Below are positions 9,531 through 18,659 of a DNA stretch of 64,000 nt, piece by piece (position 1 is the first letter of the stretch; each line of letters begins with the position of its first letter). Below the pieces are notes generated by a model. It was not told the DNA's origin, ran no database searches, and worked only from the letters and a program-made list of their open reading frames with translations. This stretch comes from Bacteroidota bacterium (GTDB taxonomy: Bacteria; Bacteroidota; Bacteroidia; Chitinophagales; Chitinophagaceae). Location: positions 62,001-126,000 of the forward strand of contig JADJSG010000005.1 of assembly GCA_016711825.1 (NCBI GenBank), given 5' to 3'. The position numbers were made by a program, and so were the translations under genes.

Positions 9531-12500
9531 ATGAATTACAATAAGTTAAACAATATTATTGGATGGGCAGTTTGTGCCATTGCATGTACCGTTTATATGA
9601 TGACCAAAGAAGCCACCGTTAGCTTTTGGGATTGTGGTGAGTTTATATCTGGTGCTGCAAAGCTTGAAGTCGTGCATTCACCTGGGGCCCCATTATTTTT
9701 AATGTTAGGCCGGCTTTTTGTTATTCTTTTTGGTGGTATTCAAAATGCGGCATTGGCTATCAACTCCTTATCAGCATTGAGTAGCGGCTTCACCATTTTG
9801 TTTTTGTTTTGGACCATTACCCACTTCGCAAAACGAATCATTGGCAAACAGCAAGAAGAATTAAACCAAAGTAATTTAATACTTATCATGGGCGCTGGCA
9901 TTGTAGGAGCCTTGGCATATACCTTTTCTGATACTTTTTGGTTCTCAGCCGTGGAAGGTGAGGTTTATGCGATGTCTTCTTTTTTAACAGCCTTGGTATT
10001 TTGGGCTATTCTTAAATGGGAAGACCGTTTAAGCAATGAAGGAGATCAACATGCAGACCGCTGGATCGTACTGATTGCCTTTTTAATGGGGCTTTCCATT
10101 GGGGTGCATCTATTAAATTTGTTAACCATTCCTGCTATCGTAATGGTGTATTATTTTAAAAAGTATAAAGTATCTACCAAAGGAACCATCATTGCTTTTC
10201 TTCTGGGTTGTATCATTACAGGCTTTGTACAATTTGGGGTGATTCAGGCAGTGCCTTTACTTGCTTCAAAAATGGATATCTTTTTTGTAAATTCTATCGG
10301 CTTACCTTTTAACAGCGGGGTCCTTTTTTCTATTATCGTGATAGGTACAGCTTGTTTTTTTGTACTCAAATGGTCAAAAAAAGCCAATTATTATTTTGTA
10401 CATCTTGGAACCCTTTGTTTTATTTTTATCCTTATTGGCTATTCTGCCTTTTTCCAAACCATCATTCGTTCCAACGCAGATGTACCTATTGACATGACAA
10501 ACCCTGACAATGCCATCTCGTTGATAAAATATTTACAACGTGAGCAATATGGCAAAGTACCCTTATTAACAGGACCTGATTATAACTCAAAACCTACAGG
10601 AATGAAAGATGGTACCATGCAATATTGGAAAGGTGATAAAAAATATGAAGAGCTTGGTGAAAAACAAGATGAATACGAATATGATGCTGATCAATTACGA
10701 TTATTTCCACGTATCTGGGATGGCAATGATCCTAATCACGCACAATTTTACCAAAACTACCTGGGATTGAGTGAAAATGAAAGAGCAAGCAGTGGTGACA
10801 ATTTTAAATTCTTTTTAGGCTATCAAGTCAATCAAATGTGGTGGCGTTATTTCTGCTGGAACTATATTGGTCGTCAAAACGATGTACAAAACATTCAAGG
10901 GGAACCGCAAAATGGCAACTGGATATCTGGCATTAAATTTTTAGACAAAATGCGTGTGGGTGATATAGACAAAATGCCTATGCCTTTAAGTCATAGCCGA
11001 GCCAGAAATGAACTTTATTTCTTACCCTTTATTTTGGGCTTACTTGGCTTGTTTTTTCATTACAAACACGACAAACAAAATACGTTTATTGTTACTTTAT
11101 TGTTCTTTTTCACCGGGTTGGCTATTGTATTATACCTTAACAATACCCCAATGCAACCACGTGAAAGAGATTACGCCTATGCAGGGGCTACCTATGCCTT
11201 TGCCATATGGATAGGATTAGGTGTGATGATGGTGGCTGATTTCTTTAAGAAATTAAAATTTGGTGCCATGTCTCCTGCACTTGCTACCGTTCTTTGTCTA
11301 TTGGCAGTACCTGTATTGATGGCAACAAAAGAATGGGATGATCACGACCGTTCAAATAAAACATTACCTCGAGCAACAGCCATTAACTTCTTAGAATCTT
11401 GCGAACCCAATGCAATTTTATTTACTGAAGGTGATAATGATACCTATCCACTTTGGTACGCACAAGAAGTAGAAGGCATCAGACCCGATATCAGACTCAT
11501 CAATATCAGTTTACTCGGTATCGATTGGTATATCGACCAATTAGCCCATGCTGTGAATAAATCAGCTCCTGTACCTTTGATCTGGAAATCGGAACAATAC
11601 AGAGGTGAAAAAAGAAATTATATCCAATATTTTGATAGCAAAGCCATTGCACAAGATAAATATGTAAATCTCGCTGAGATATTGCAATGGGTTGGCGATG
11701 ATAAAAACCAACAAAATACCGTGGGTGGTAAAGGCTTAAACTATTTCCCTGTTAAAAATTTCTACCTTCCTGTAGACAAAGATGTTATCAGAAAAAATAA
11801 TATTATAGCAGCCAATGATACATCTGTGATTGAAGATCAAGTGCGATTCACTATGCCTAAAAATGTAGCCTATAAAAACGATTTGGCTATCTTAAATATC
11901 TTAGCCGCCAATGCATGGAAAAGACCCATTTATTTTGCAAATTCAATTGACCCTGATCATTATGAAGGTTTATCAGAGTATCTGCAACTTGAAGGTTTAG
12001 CCTTTAAATTAGTGCCTGTGCGTACACCTGGATCTACAGCCAATACTCCTTTACGTGTGAATGTAGACAAATGCATGGACCTTATTTTAAACAAATTTCA
12101 ATTTGGGGGTGCAGAAAAACCAAACGTGTATTTTGACCAAACCAACAGACGTATGTTGAATACCCCACGTGTATTGGCGTTTCAATTAGCAGAACATTTA
12201 CTCCGACTTGGTCGTAAAGAAGATGCGTTGAAAGTTGCTGACCATGTATTAAAAAGCATCAACGAAAAATCATTCCCAACAGGTTTAAGCCAGGAAGATA
12301 GAACCATGATATTGATGACTGATGTATACATCAAAGCAGGTGGAAAAGCACAAGCAAAATTGCTTTCTGACAGATTGATGAAGTTTCTTGAAGATGATAT
12401 CAACTACATGAATTCGTTGCCAACTGATAAAAGAGATTTCAAAAAAGATGATATCCAATTTGAGCTCACGGCTATGAACTTCATCGCCAATGAAGCTATC

Positions 12501-12575
12501 AATAACGGTATGGAAGATATTGGTAAACCCATCAGCGATAAAGTAAATGCATTTGCATCAATGATGCCCCGATAA
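9531..12575 (+). CDS. DUF2723 membrane protein (putative lipid-dependent glycosyltransferase)
   Basis: A 1014-residue protein typical of a large family widespread in Bacteroidota. The N-terminal ~600 residues hold about a dozen hydrophobic helices, and the first loop carries the family signature KEATVSFWDCGEFISGAAKL followed by HSPGAPLF, resembling the acidic loop of protein O-mannosyltransferases (GT-C fold). The C-terminal ~400 residues are soluble. The family is thought to transfer sugars from lipid carriers to envelope proteins or glycans; the exact acceptor is unknown. It is a single gene in front of the biotin-carrier gene, from which it is separated by 27 bp. Confidence 0.88.
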   Translation: MNYNKLNNIIGWAVCAIACTVYMMTKEATVSFWDCGEFISGAAKLEVVHSPGAPLFLMLGRLFVILFGGIQNAALAINSLSALSSGFTILFLFWTITHFAKRIIGKQQEELNQSNLILIMGAGIVGALAYTFSDTFWFSAVEGEVYAMSSFLTALVFWAILKWEDRLSNEGDQHADRWIVLIAFLMGLSIGVHLLNLLTIPAIVMVYYFKKYKVSTKGTIIAFLLGCIITGFVQFGVIQAVPLLASKMDIFFVNSIGLPFNSGVLFSIIVIGTACFFVLKWSKKANYYFVHLGTLCFIFILIGYSAFFQTIIRSNADVPIDMTNPDNAISLIKYLQREQYGKVPLLTGPDYNSKPTGMKDGTMQYWKGDKKYEELGEKQDEYEYDADQLRLFPRIWDGNDPNHAQFYQNYLGLSENERASSGDNFKFFLGYQVNQMWWRYFCWNYIGRQNDVQNIQGEPQNGNWISGIKFLDKMRVGDIDKMPMPLSHSRARNELYFLPFILGLLGLFFHYKHDKQNTFIVTLLFFFTGLAIVLYLNNTPMQPRERDYAYAGATYAFAIWIGLGVMMVADFFKKLKFGAMSPALATVLCLLAVPVLMATKEWDDHDRSNKTLPRATAINFLESCEPNAILFTEGDNDTYPLWYAQEVEGIRPDIRLINISLLGIDWYIDQLAHAVNKSAPVPLIWKSEQYRGEKRNYIQYFDSKAIAQDKYVNLAEILQWVGDDKNQQNTVGGKGLNYFPVKNFYLPVDKDVIRKNNIIAANDTSVIEDQVRFTMPKNVAYKNDLAILNILAANAWKRPIYFANSIDPDHYEGLSEYLQLEGLAFKLVPVRTPGSTANTPLRVNVDKCMDLILNKFQFGGAEKPNVYFDQTNRRMLNTPRVLAFQLAEHLLRLGRKEDALKVADHVLKSINEKSFPTGLSQEDRTMILMTDVYIKAGGKAQAKLLSDRLMKFLEDDINYMNSLPTDKRDFKKDDIQFELTAMNFIANEAINNGMEDIGKPISDKVNAFASMMPR

Positions 12576-12602
12576 TAACCTTTAAGAATACGAAAAACAC
12601 AC

Positions 12603-13100
12603 ATGTATAAGGCCTTAATAAATGAGCAATCGGTAGATATTGAAATTAATCAACAGACGCTCACACTCAACAATAGAATAACCCCATTTTCGCTCATTCC
12701 ACGTGAAGACGGTGGCTATGAAACGATCATTGATGGTCAGAAAATGATCGTGGATATCGTTAAAATAGACAAAGAGCAAAAACAAATTATTCTACGTATT
12801 CAAAACAAACGATATACCGTTCAAATCAAAGAACCTGTTGATTTAATGCTTGAAAAATTAGGCATTCAAACTAAATCAACTAAAAAAATCAACCATTTAA
12901 AAGCCCCAATGCCCGGTTTAGTTACCAAAATATTTGTTGCAGAGGGTGACGTGATCAAACAAGGAGAACCCTTGCTTATCTTAGAAGCCATGAAAATGGA
13001 AAATGTATTTAAAGCAGCTTCAGATGTTATCATTAAATCAATATCAGTGGGCGAAAGACAGGCTGTAGAAAAGGGAGAAGTATTAATCGCTTTTGATTAA
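12603..13100 (+). CDS. biotin carboxyl carrier protein (biotinyl-domain)
   Basis: A 165-residue protein. The last ~75 residues are a biotinyl domain with the classic EAMKME motif whose lysine is biotinylated, preceded by KAPMPGLVTKIFV. The N-terminal ~90 residues resemble the linker region of acyl-CoA (propionyl- or acetyl-CoA) carboxylase alpha chains. Carboxylase and carboxyltransferase subunits are not next to it, so it presumably joins a complex encoded elsewhere. It is followed at 5 bp by the DUF4476 gene. Confidence 0.85.
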   Translation: MYKALINEQSVDIEINQQTLTLNNRITPFSLIPREDGGYETIIDGQKMIVDIVKIDKEQKQIILRIQNKRYTVQIKEPVDLMLEKLGIQTKSTKKINHLKAPMPGLVTKIFVAEGDVIKQGEPLLILEAMKMENVFKAASDVIIKSISVGERQAVEKGEVLIAFD

Positions 13101-13105
13101 ATGAT

Positions 13106-14080
13106 ATGAAAAAAAAAGGGTCTCAATTCATTGTATTGTTTGTTATTGGTTTAAGCCTTTTACAAAGTGTATATGGGCAAACATCCTATATCTATATTGA
13201 ACTTATCAAAACCATTCCCTGTAAAATCATATTGAATGGGGTTGAAGCCATTCAAATGAATAAAAACTATGTGATTTTGAATATTCAGGAGGCCAAGGAA
13301 CAAAATATTGATATTGAATTTGGCGCCAACTTATATCCTAAACAAAGTTTTATTATAGATGGTGTTCCGAATGCAATGTTTGCTTACAAACTTGCTCGAT
13401 CAAGTGAAAGTAGTTTTTATCTGCTTGATTTAATCAATAATGGTAAAATTATAGAGTCAAACAGTGCAGTGAATATTGGTTTAGCTTCAGAACTTAATTT
13501 GATTAAATTTTCAACTACAAAGTATGCAATTCAACCAAATGTAATCGATAAAAAAGAACAAAATAACTGGATTAAAAATGTATTTACAGGGTCAAAAAAA
13601 GAATCTCCAAAAGTAAATACAAGTCAGAAAAGCAATACCAATGCTAAAAAACAAGTGCCTTACGGTGTTGTTGAGGTAATACATCCCAATGAAACGAAAC
13701 CGGATAATACAAAAAAAGCCCCTATCGTTTCATCTAAACCTGCTCCCGAACAAACAAGGACTTTTAAGCAAATCAAAGCCAATTGTTATATGATTGCTTC
13801 AGAGAATGAAGTGGGCAGTTTTATTGAAAAAATTGCCCTCAAAAGCGATGAAGAAGTAAAACTTGTGATGTTGCGCAAAAAACAATTTAGCGGTTGCTTA
13901 AATGTTAGCCAATTAACCCAAATCGCATCTCAGTTTAATACCCAATATGGCAGATATCAATGTATGAAAATTGGTCTTTCAAACGTTGCAAATCCACAAG
14001 ATTTACAACAAGGGGCTTCAATATTTAAAACGGAAGCCTATAAAAACAAGTATTTCAAATTAATTAGTACTATACAATAA
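13106..14080 (+). CDS. secreted DUF4476-domain protein of unknown function
   Basis: A 324-residue protein with a signal peptide (MKKKGSQFIVLFVIGLSLLQSVYGQ). A middle low-complexity stretch of Lys/Asn/Pro (about 155-220) separates an N-terminal beta-rich part from a C-terminal helical domain of about 95 residues that I recognise as DUF4476 (MIASENEVGSFIEKIALKS, then CLNVSQLTQIASQF). That domain is common in Bacteroidota and its function is unknown. It is probably periplasmic and cotranscribed with the biotin-carrier gene. Confidence 0.75.
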   Translation: MKKKGSQFIVLFVIGLSLLQSVYGQTSYIYIELIKTIPCKIILNGVEAIQMNKNYVILNIQEAKEQNIDIEFGANLYPKQSFIIDGVPNAMFAYKLARSSESSFYLLDLINNGKIIESNSAVNIGLASELNLIKFSTTKYAIQPNVIDKKEQNNWIKNVFTGSKKESPKVNTSQKSNTNAKKQVPYGVVEVIHPNETKPDNTKKAPIVSSKPAPEQTRTFKQIKANCYMIASENEVGSFIEKIALKSDEEVKLVMLRKKQFSGCLNVSQLTQIASQFNTQYGRYQCMKIGLSNVANPQDLQQGASIFKTEAYKNKYFKLISTIQ

Positions 14081-14090
14081 GGCAATATTG

Positions 14091-14621
14091 TTATGATTTA
14101 ACAGGTACCATAGTCACATAGCTTGTATCGCCGTAGTCTATCAATTTAAGTAACAAGGTATCTTTTTTTAAGGTTAATATTTCAAACTTCATTGTTTCTC
14201 CATATCCTTTAAGGGTAGCTTCATCAATAATAATCACTGTCCCATCTTTGTCTTTTTCGATTTTATACATTGCTGAGTCAACCCCTTGAATAGATGTAGT
14301 GTACACAATACCATTTGATTTAAAATCCATTAAGGTATTTTCAAGCGAAATTTGCTGTTCACTCATCGCATTGTTAAGTTCAGTTTGCAATATCGCTTTC
14401 AAACTATCAATATTAATTTGTTGACGTAAAGCAACATCCTGATTGCCAATGGTATCGATATAAGCTTGCATAGAAGCAATTTCCTGATCCATTTGGGGAT
14501 TTTTAAGCTGCACACTTTTCCATTTTTTACAAAGCAAGTCCTTTGTGTCAGAGGCACAACTACCCAATATCATACTACAAAAAATGATTTTAACCGCATT
14601 GTTTATAAAAACGCTTCTCAT
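14091..14621 (-). CDS. predicted lipoprotein, lipocalin-like
   Basis: A 176-residue protein with a lipobox-like signal (CSMILGSCASD), so a lipid-anchored envelope protein is predicted. The body has a helical region at about 45-110 followed by strands, with a pattern (W-x-S-V, SNGIVYTTS, ILTLKKDTLLLKL) seen in small lipocalin-like Bacteroidota lipoproteins. The ATG at 14621 was chosen because it starts the signal peptide; an upstream ATG at 14642 is also in frame. It is convergent with the DUF4476 gene. Function unknown. Confidence 0.6.
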   Translation of the reverse strand: MRSVFINNAVKIIFCSMILGSCASDTKDLLCKKWKSVQLKNPQMDQEIASMQAYIDTIGNQDVALRQQINIDSLKAILQTELNNAMSEQQISLENTLMDFKSNGIVYTTSIQGVDSAMYKIEKDKDGTVIIIDEATLKGYGETMKFEILTLKKDTLLLKLIDYGDTSYVTMVPVKS

Positions 14622-14722
14622 TGTGTAAAAATAGAACTTCAATTCGAATATAAAAAAGGATTATGGATTACCTTTGCCGAAATTTTTAAATAAACAATTT
14701 AAACAGTATAATAAAAAACACT

Positions 14723-15703
14723 ATGAGTACAACGACATTGGAACCAACATTAGAAAAAGCAATGAAAATAGAAGATACTGCATCCTATGCAAATAATATT
14801 AAAAATGTAACCGTAATCGGTGCGGGTACTATGGGTAATGGCATTTGTCATGTATTTGCCCAATGTGGCTATAAAGTAAGTATGATGGATGTATCGCAAG
14901 ATGCAATGAATCGTGCCTTGGCTACTATCGCCAAGAATTTTGATCGTCAGATTGCAAAACAATCCATCACTGAAGCTGATAAAGAAAAAGCGATGGCTAA
15001 TATCGCTACCTACACGAGCATGGCAGAATCAATGTCAACTGCTGACTTAGTTATTGAAGCGGCCACTGAAAATATTGATCTAAAAATAAAAATATTTAAG
15101 GAAATTGATACCTATGCACCTGAACATTGCATTTTAGCTACCAATACTTCTTCTATTTCTATCACACGCATTTCTTCGCAAACCAAACGTATGGGCAAAG
15201 TGATTGGTATGCACTTTATGAATCCAGTGCCTGTGATGAAATTGATTGAGGTTATCAACGGCTATGCTACTGACAAATCTACCACAAATACCATTATTGA
15301 TTTATCAAAAATGCTCGGAAAGGTACCATGTGTAGTGAATGACTATCCTGGGTTTATTTCAAACAGAATTTTATTACCTATGATCAATGAAGCCATTCTT
15401 TCATTGCAAGAAGGAGTAGCTGGAGTAGAAGAAATCGATACGATTATGAAATTGGGTATGGCACATCCTATGGGGCCATTGCAACTAGCAGATTTTATTG
15501 GTCTGGATACTTGCTATAGTATCATGAATGTATTACACATGGGATTTGGGAATCAAAAATATGCCCCTGCTACCCTATTAGCAAACATGGTGCAAGCTGG
15601 GTTTTTAGGGGTAAAATCAGGTGAAGGGTTTTATAAACACACACCCGGAAGTAAAGAATTGATCGTAAGCGAACGATTTTCAGACAAAAAATGGAAAATC
15701 TAA
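14723..15703 (+). CDS. hbd: 3-hydroxybutyryl-CoA dehydrogenase
   Basis: A 326-residue protein. A Rossmann NAD-binding fold starts at about residue 29 (VTVIGAGTMGNGICHVFA), and the family block MHFMNPVPVMKLIEVI with the catalytic His, ATNTSSISIT, and the C-terminal helix domain (HPMGPLQLADFIGLD) are all present. It interconverts acetoacetyl-CoA and 3-hydroxybutyryl-CoA. The ~28-residue N-terminal extension is longer than in most family members and an internal start is possible, but no ATG lies nearer the Rossmann fold than codon 15. It could supply precursor to the PHA synthase encoded 6 kb away, though that is inference. A strong terminator follows. Confidence 0.9.
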   Translation: MSTTTLEPTLEKAMKIEDTASYANNIKNVTVIGAGTMGNGICHVFAQCGYKVSMMDVSQDAMNRALATIAKNFDRQIAKQSITEADKEKAMANIATYTSMAESMSTADLVIEAATENIDLKIKIFKEIDTYAPEHCILATNTSSISITRISSQTKRMGKVIGMHFMNPVPVMKLIEVINGYATDKSTTNTIIDLSKMLGKVPCVVNDYPGFISNRILLPMINEAILSLQEGVAGVEEIDTIMKLGMAHPMGPLQLADFIGLDTCYSIMNVLHMGFGNQKYAPATLLANMVQAGFLGVKSGEGFYKHTPGSKELIVSERFSDKKWKI

Positions 15704-15728
15704 TATTTTCATCTAATTCATAAAAAAA

Positions 15729-15757
15729 AGCTGTCTTGATAAGAGACAGCTTTTTTT
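15729..15757 (+). terminator. intrinsic terminator after hbd
   Basis: AAGCTGTCT and AGAGACAGCTT pair in a stem around a short loop, followed by a run of seven T. It sits 26 bp after the hbd stop. Confidence 0.88.
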
Positions 15758-15783
15758 GTGTGGATTCAGTTTGATTACATGTA

Positions 15784-15910
15784 ATACCAATGTGATTTAT
15801 AAAATAGGCCAATGTTTTATTAATCTTAGAATGGTTAATGCCGATAGGAAAGATGTTTAATCAGATAGAACGAAGTGATCATTGGACTATTACCTATTTC
15901 ACATCGGAAT
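15784..15910. repeat. inverted-repeat element of ~127 bp (MITE-like, family 2)
   Basis: The left end ATACCAATGTGATTTATAAA with AATAGGCCAATG is mirrored at the right end (CATTGGACTATTACCTATTT then CACATCGGAAT). The terminal inverted repeats are about 28 bp and imperfect. An element of nearly the same length and with a similar end occurs at 29636-29761. There is no coding potential inside. Confidence 0.5.
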
Positions 15911-15988
15911 AAGTACAATGACATCCAATAGATGTTGTATGCATACATTGTATAAGCCACAAAATATATAAAATTAGGTTCGTATACT

Positions 15989-16095
15989 ATGACCAACGAC
16001 TCATTATAGAAAATCCATTTGTTATTAGCTTAAATGTAATGTGTGTTGGCATTATACCAGTATTATTCAGATTACTTATTAAATACATTTGGTAT
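15989..16095. repeat. dispersed intergenic repeat, family 1, copy B (107 bp)
   Basis: Shares a 22-bp identical core (16014-16035) and the identical end TTAAATACATTTGGTAT with the copy at 30137-30242 in the same orientation. The ends (ATGACCAA and TTGGTAT) form a short inverted repeat. The remainder of the 15758-16149 gap holds only this element and the family 2 element. Confidence 0.75.
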
Positions 16096-16149
16096 AATAT
16101 CATTCATTAAAGCAATCATTCAACTAATCCTTATTTCACTTGGGTATCA

Positions 16150-18351
16150 CTACCCAATCATTTTTTCTAAGGCTTCGTCATAAAGTGCAGCCCACTCTGA
16201 AGTAAGGCCCCATGATTCGCCATCAATATCGATCGTATTTTTGGTTACTGTACCTAAAAACGCCATTGCTTGGCCAACCATTGCTGATTCGAAGGCTTCA
16301 ATCATACCTGGTTTTACACTTACTATAATTCTACTTTGACTTTCACCAAATAAAAATGCATCTTTTCGAATATCTGATTCGGAAGTGATATCAAAACCTA
16401 AACCTCTTTGTTTAGCACTCTCTAAAAGGGTAACAAAAAGCCCACCCTCTGCAATATCGTGTGCAGAAACGATTAACTTTTGTTGAATGAGTTTCAATAC
16501 TTGTTGTTGTACGGCATACTCTTCATCAAGGTCAAAAGAAGGTGCTGGAGATAAAGCTACTTGTTTAAGCTTATGTAGATATTCGCTACTTGCAATACAG
16601 TTTTTGCTTTGACCCACCAGGTAGATTAAATCTTTTTCTTCTTTAAAATCCATGGTCATGCGTTGTTGGATATCTTCTAACATGCCTACCATACCAATAG
16701 TTGGTGTAGGATAAACAGCACCATCAGGTGATTGATTATAAAAACTTACATTTCCACCAGTTACAGGGGTATCAAGCTTAATACAAGCATCGCTCATCCC
16801 TTTTAAAGCATATACAAACTGATAATACACTTCAGGATTATAGGGGTTGCCGAAATTGAGGCAATTGGTAATAGCAGCTGGTATTGCACCACTACATATA
16901 ATATTTCGGGCTGCTTCGCACACTGCTATCATACCTCCCTGGTAAGGGTCTGCATGTACATAACGGCTATTACAATCCACAGTGCAAGCGATTCCTTTCA
17001 TTGTTTCACGTACCCAAACCACTGCGGAGTCGCTAGGCAGATTGGTACTAGCATTCGCTGTACCCACCATGCTGTCGTATTGGTTATAAATCCAACGTTT
17101 ACTTGCTATATTTGGAAGAACCACAAGTTGTCGAGCTATTGATTGAAGATCTGTTGGTACTTCAATATGATTAATGTCAAAACGATCTCTTTCTTCAAAA
17201 TAGCTTGGCTGGGTATATGCTCGATCGTATACAGGAGCACCGCCACCCAATACTAAACTTTCTGCAGGTACTTCAGCCACTAATTCATCATGCATATAAA
17301 ATTTCAAAACTGGTTCTTTGGTCACTACACCAATTTCTTCACAATGAATATCCCATTTATCAAAAATATCGGTCACGATTTTTTCTTTCCCCTTTTTTAC
17401 TACAATCAGCATTCGTTCCTGACTTTCACTGAGTAACATTTCCCAGGGCTTCATGTCTTTTTGTCGAGTGGGCACTTTATGTAAATAAATATCCATGCCA
17501 TGTTCTCCTTTAGCACTCATTTCTGATGTGCTACACGTAATGCCCGCAGCTCCCATATCTTGCATTCCTATGATTGCATCTGTTTCCACCAATTCCATAC
17601 AAGCTTCAAGAAGCTTTTTTTCTTGAAATGGATCACCCACCTGCACTGCAGGTAAATCTTTGGCACTATCTTCATTGATATCAGCACTTGCAAAGCTCGC
17701 ACCTCCTATGCCATCTTTACCAGTATCACTCCCCACGATAAATACACTATTGCCAGGACCATATGAAGTCGCGGATATTGTTTTACCTGTTTTGACCACC
17801 CCTACACTCATGGCATTAACCAATGGGTTTGTGCTATAGCAATCTTCAAAATAAACCTCGCCAGCTACCGTGGGTACACCAAAGCAATTGCCATAATGCC
17901 CGATACCTTTCACCACACCTTGCAGGAGGTGTTTTGTTTTTTCGTCATTGATATTGCCAAATCGAAGTGAATTCAATGCAGCTATCGGACGAGCTCCCAT
18001 CGTAAATATATCACGATGTATACCACCTACCCCAGTTGCGGCCCCTTGAAATGGCTCAATAGCAGAGGGATGATTATGTGATTCGATTTTAAAACTACAT
18101 GCCCAACCATCTCCAATATCAATTAAACCAGCATTTTCTTCACCTGCTTTTGCAAGTACTTTACTTCCCTCTTTGGGTAGGGTTTTCAACCATTTTATTG
18201 AATTTTTGTAACTACAATGCTCACTCCACATCACACTGTACATAGCTGTTTCAGTAAAATTAGGGGTTCGATTTAATACTTTTTTAATGGCTTCAAATTC
18301 TTCAGCACTTAATCCCAATTTGATGGCTTGCTCTAATGTAGCTTCTTGCAT
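16150..18351 (-). CDS. purL: phosphoribosylformylglycinamidine synthase subunit PurL
   Basis: A 733-residue protein, the length of the small bacterial PurL that works with separate PurQ and PurS. The N-terminus has the PurM-like pattern GLSAEEFEAIKKVLNRTPNF, then SEHCSYKNS and ESHNHPSAIEPFQGAATGVGG (ATP/substrate region). Repeated PurM-fold halves follow, with MGARPIAALNSLRFG and DMGAAGITCSTSEM. It catalyses the ATP- and glutamine-dependent conversion of FGAR to FGAM in purine synthesis in the cytoplasm. PurQ/PurS are not in the window. It is flanked by non-coding gaps and looks monocistronic. Confidence 0.95.
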   Translation of the reverse strand: MQEATLEQAIKLGLSAEEFEAIKKVLNRTPNFTETAMYSVMWSEHCSYKNSIKWLKTLPKEGSKVLAKAGEENAGLIDIGDGWACSFKIESHNHPSAIEPFQGAATGVGGIHRDIFTMGARPIAALNSLRFGNINDEKTKHLLQGVVKGIGHYGNCFGVPTVAGEVYFEDCYSTNPLVNAMSVGVVKTGKTISATSYGPGNSVFIVGSDTGKDGIGGASFASADINEDSAKDLPAVQVGDPFQEKKLLEACMELVETDAIIGMQDMGAAGITCSTSEMSAKGEHGMDIYLHKVPTRQKDMKPWEMLLSESQERMLIVVKKGKEKIVTDIFDKWDIHCEEIGVVTKEPVLKFYMHDELVAEVPAESLVLGGGAPVYDRAYTQPSYFEERDRFDINHIEVPTDLQSIARQLVVLPNIASKRWIYNQYDSMVGTANASTNLPSDSAVVWVRETMKGIACTVDCNSRYVHADPYQGGMIAVCEAARNIICSGAIPAAITNCLNFGNPYNPEVYYQFVYALKGMSDACIKLDTPVTGGNVSFYNQSPDGAVYPTPTIGMVGMLEDIQQRMTMDFKEEKDLIYLVGQSKNCIASSEYLHKLKQVALSPAPSFDLDEEYAVQQQVLKLIQQKLIVSAHDIAEGGLFVTLLESAKQRGLGFDITSESDIRKDAFLFGESQSRIIVSVKPGMIEAFESAMVGQAMAFLGTVTKNTIDIDGESWGLTSEWAALYDEALEKMIG

Positions 18352-18659
18352 AGTTTGTAATATCTAAAAATTGTTTGCAAAAATAGGATAGTTATTTGGG
18401 TTTACATAAATGCAATGCATAAAAAAGAAGAAATGCATGTTCAACAATATCATTGCATCGTTAATATGCCTTCATATTAACACAATCATCCTTGCACTAA
18501 AAACAATTTAACCAATTTCTGCCTTTTTTATGAATCCTATTCCTATAAAACAATTCCCTTTTCGTACGCTACATCTGCCATCAAAATTGAATTGCTTTGT
18601 ATCATTTATAAAAATAATAAAATTATCCTTTCACTCTTTTTACATTTGTAAACGATGCC
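18352..18659. other. 308-bp divergent intergenic region
   Basis: It lies between the purL start and the start of the plus-strand membrane protein. A -7 like element TACATTTG lies at 18641-18648, 11 bp before the ATG at 18660. Nothing else is recognised. Confidence 0.4.
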
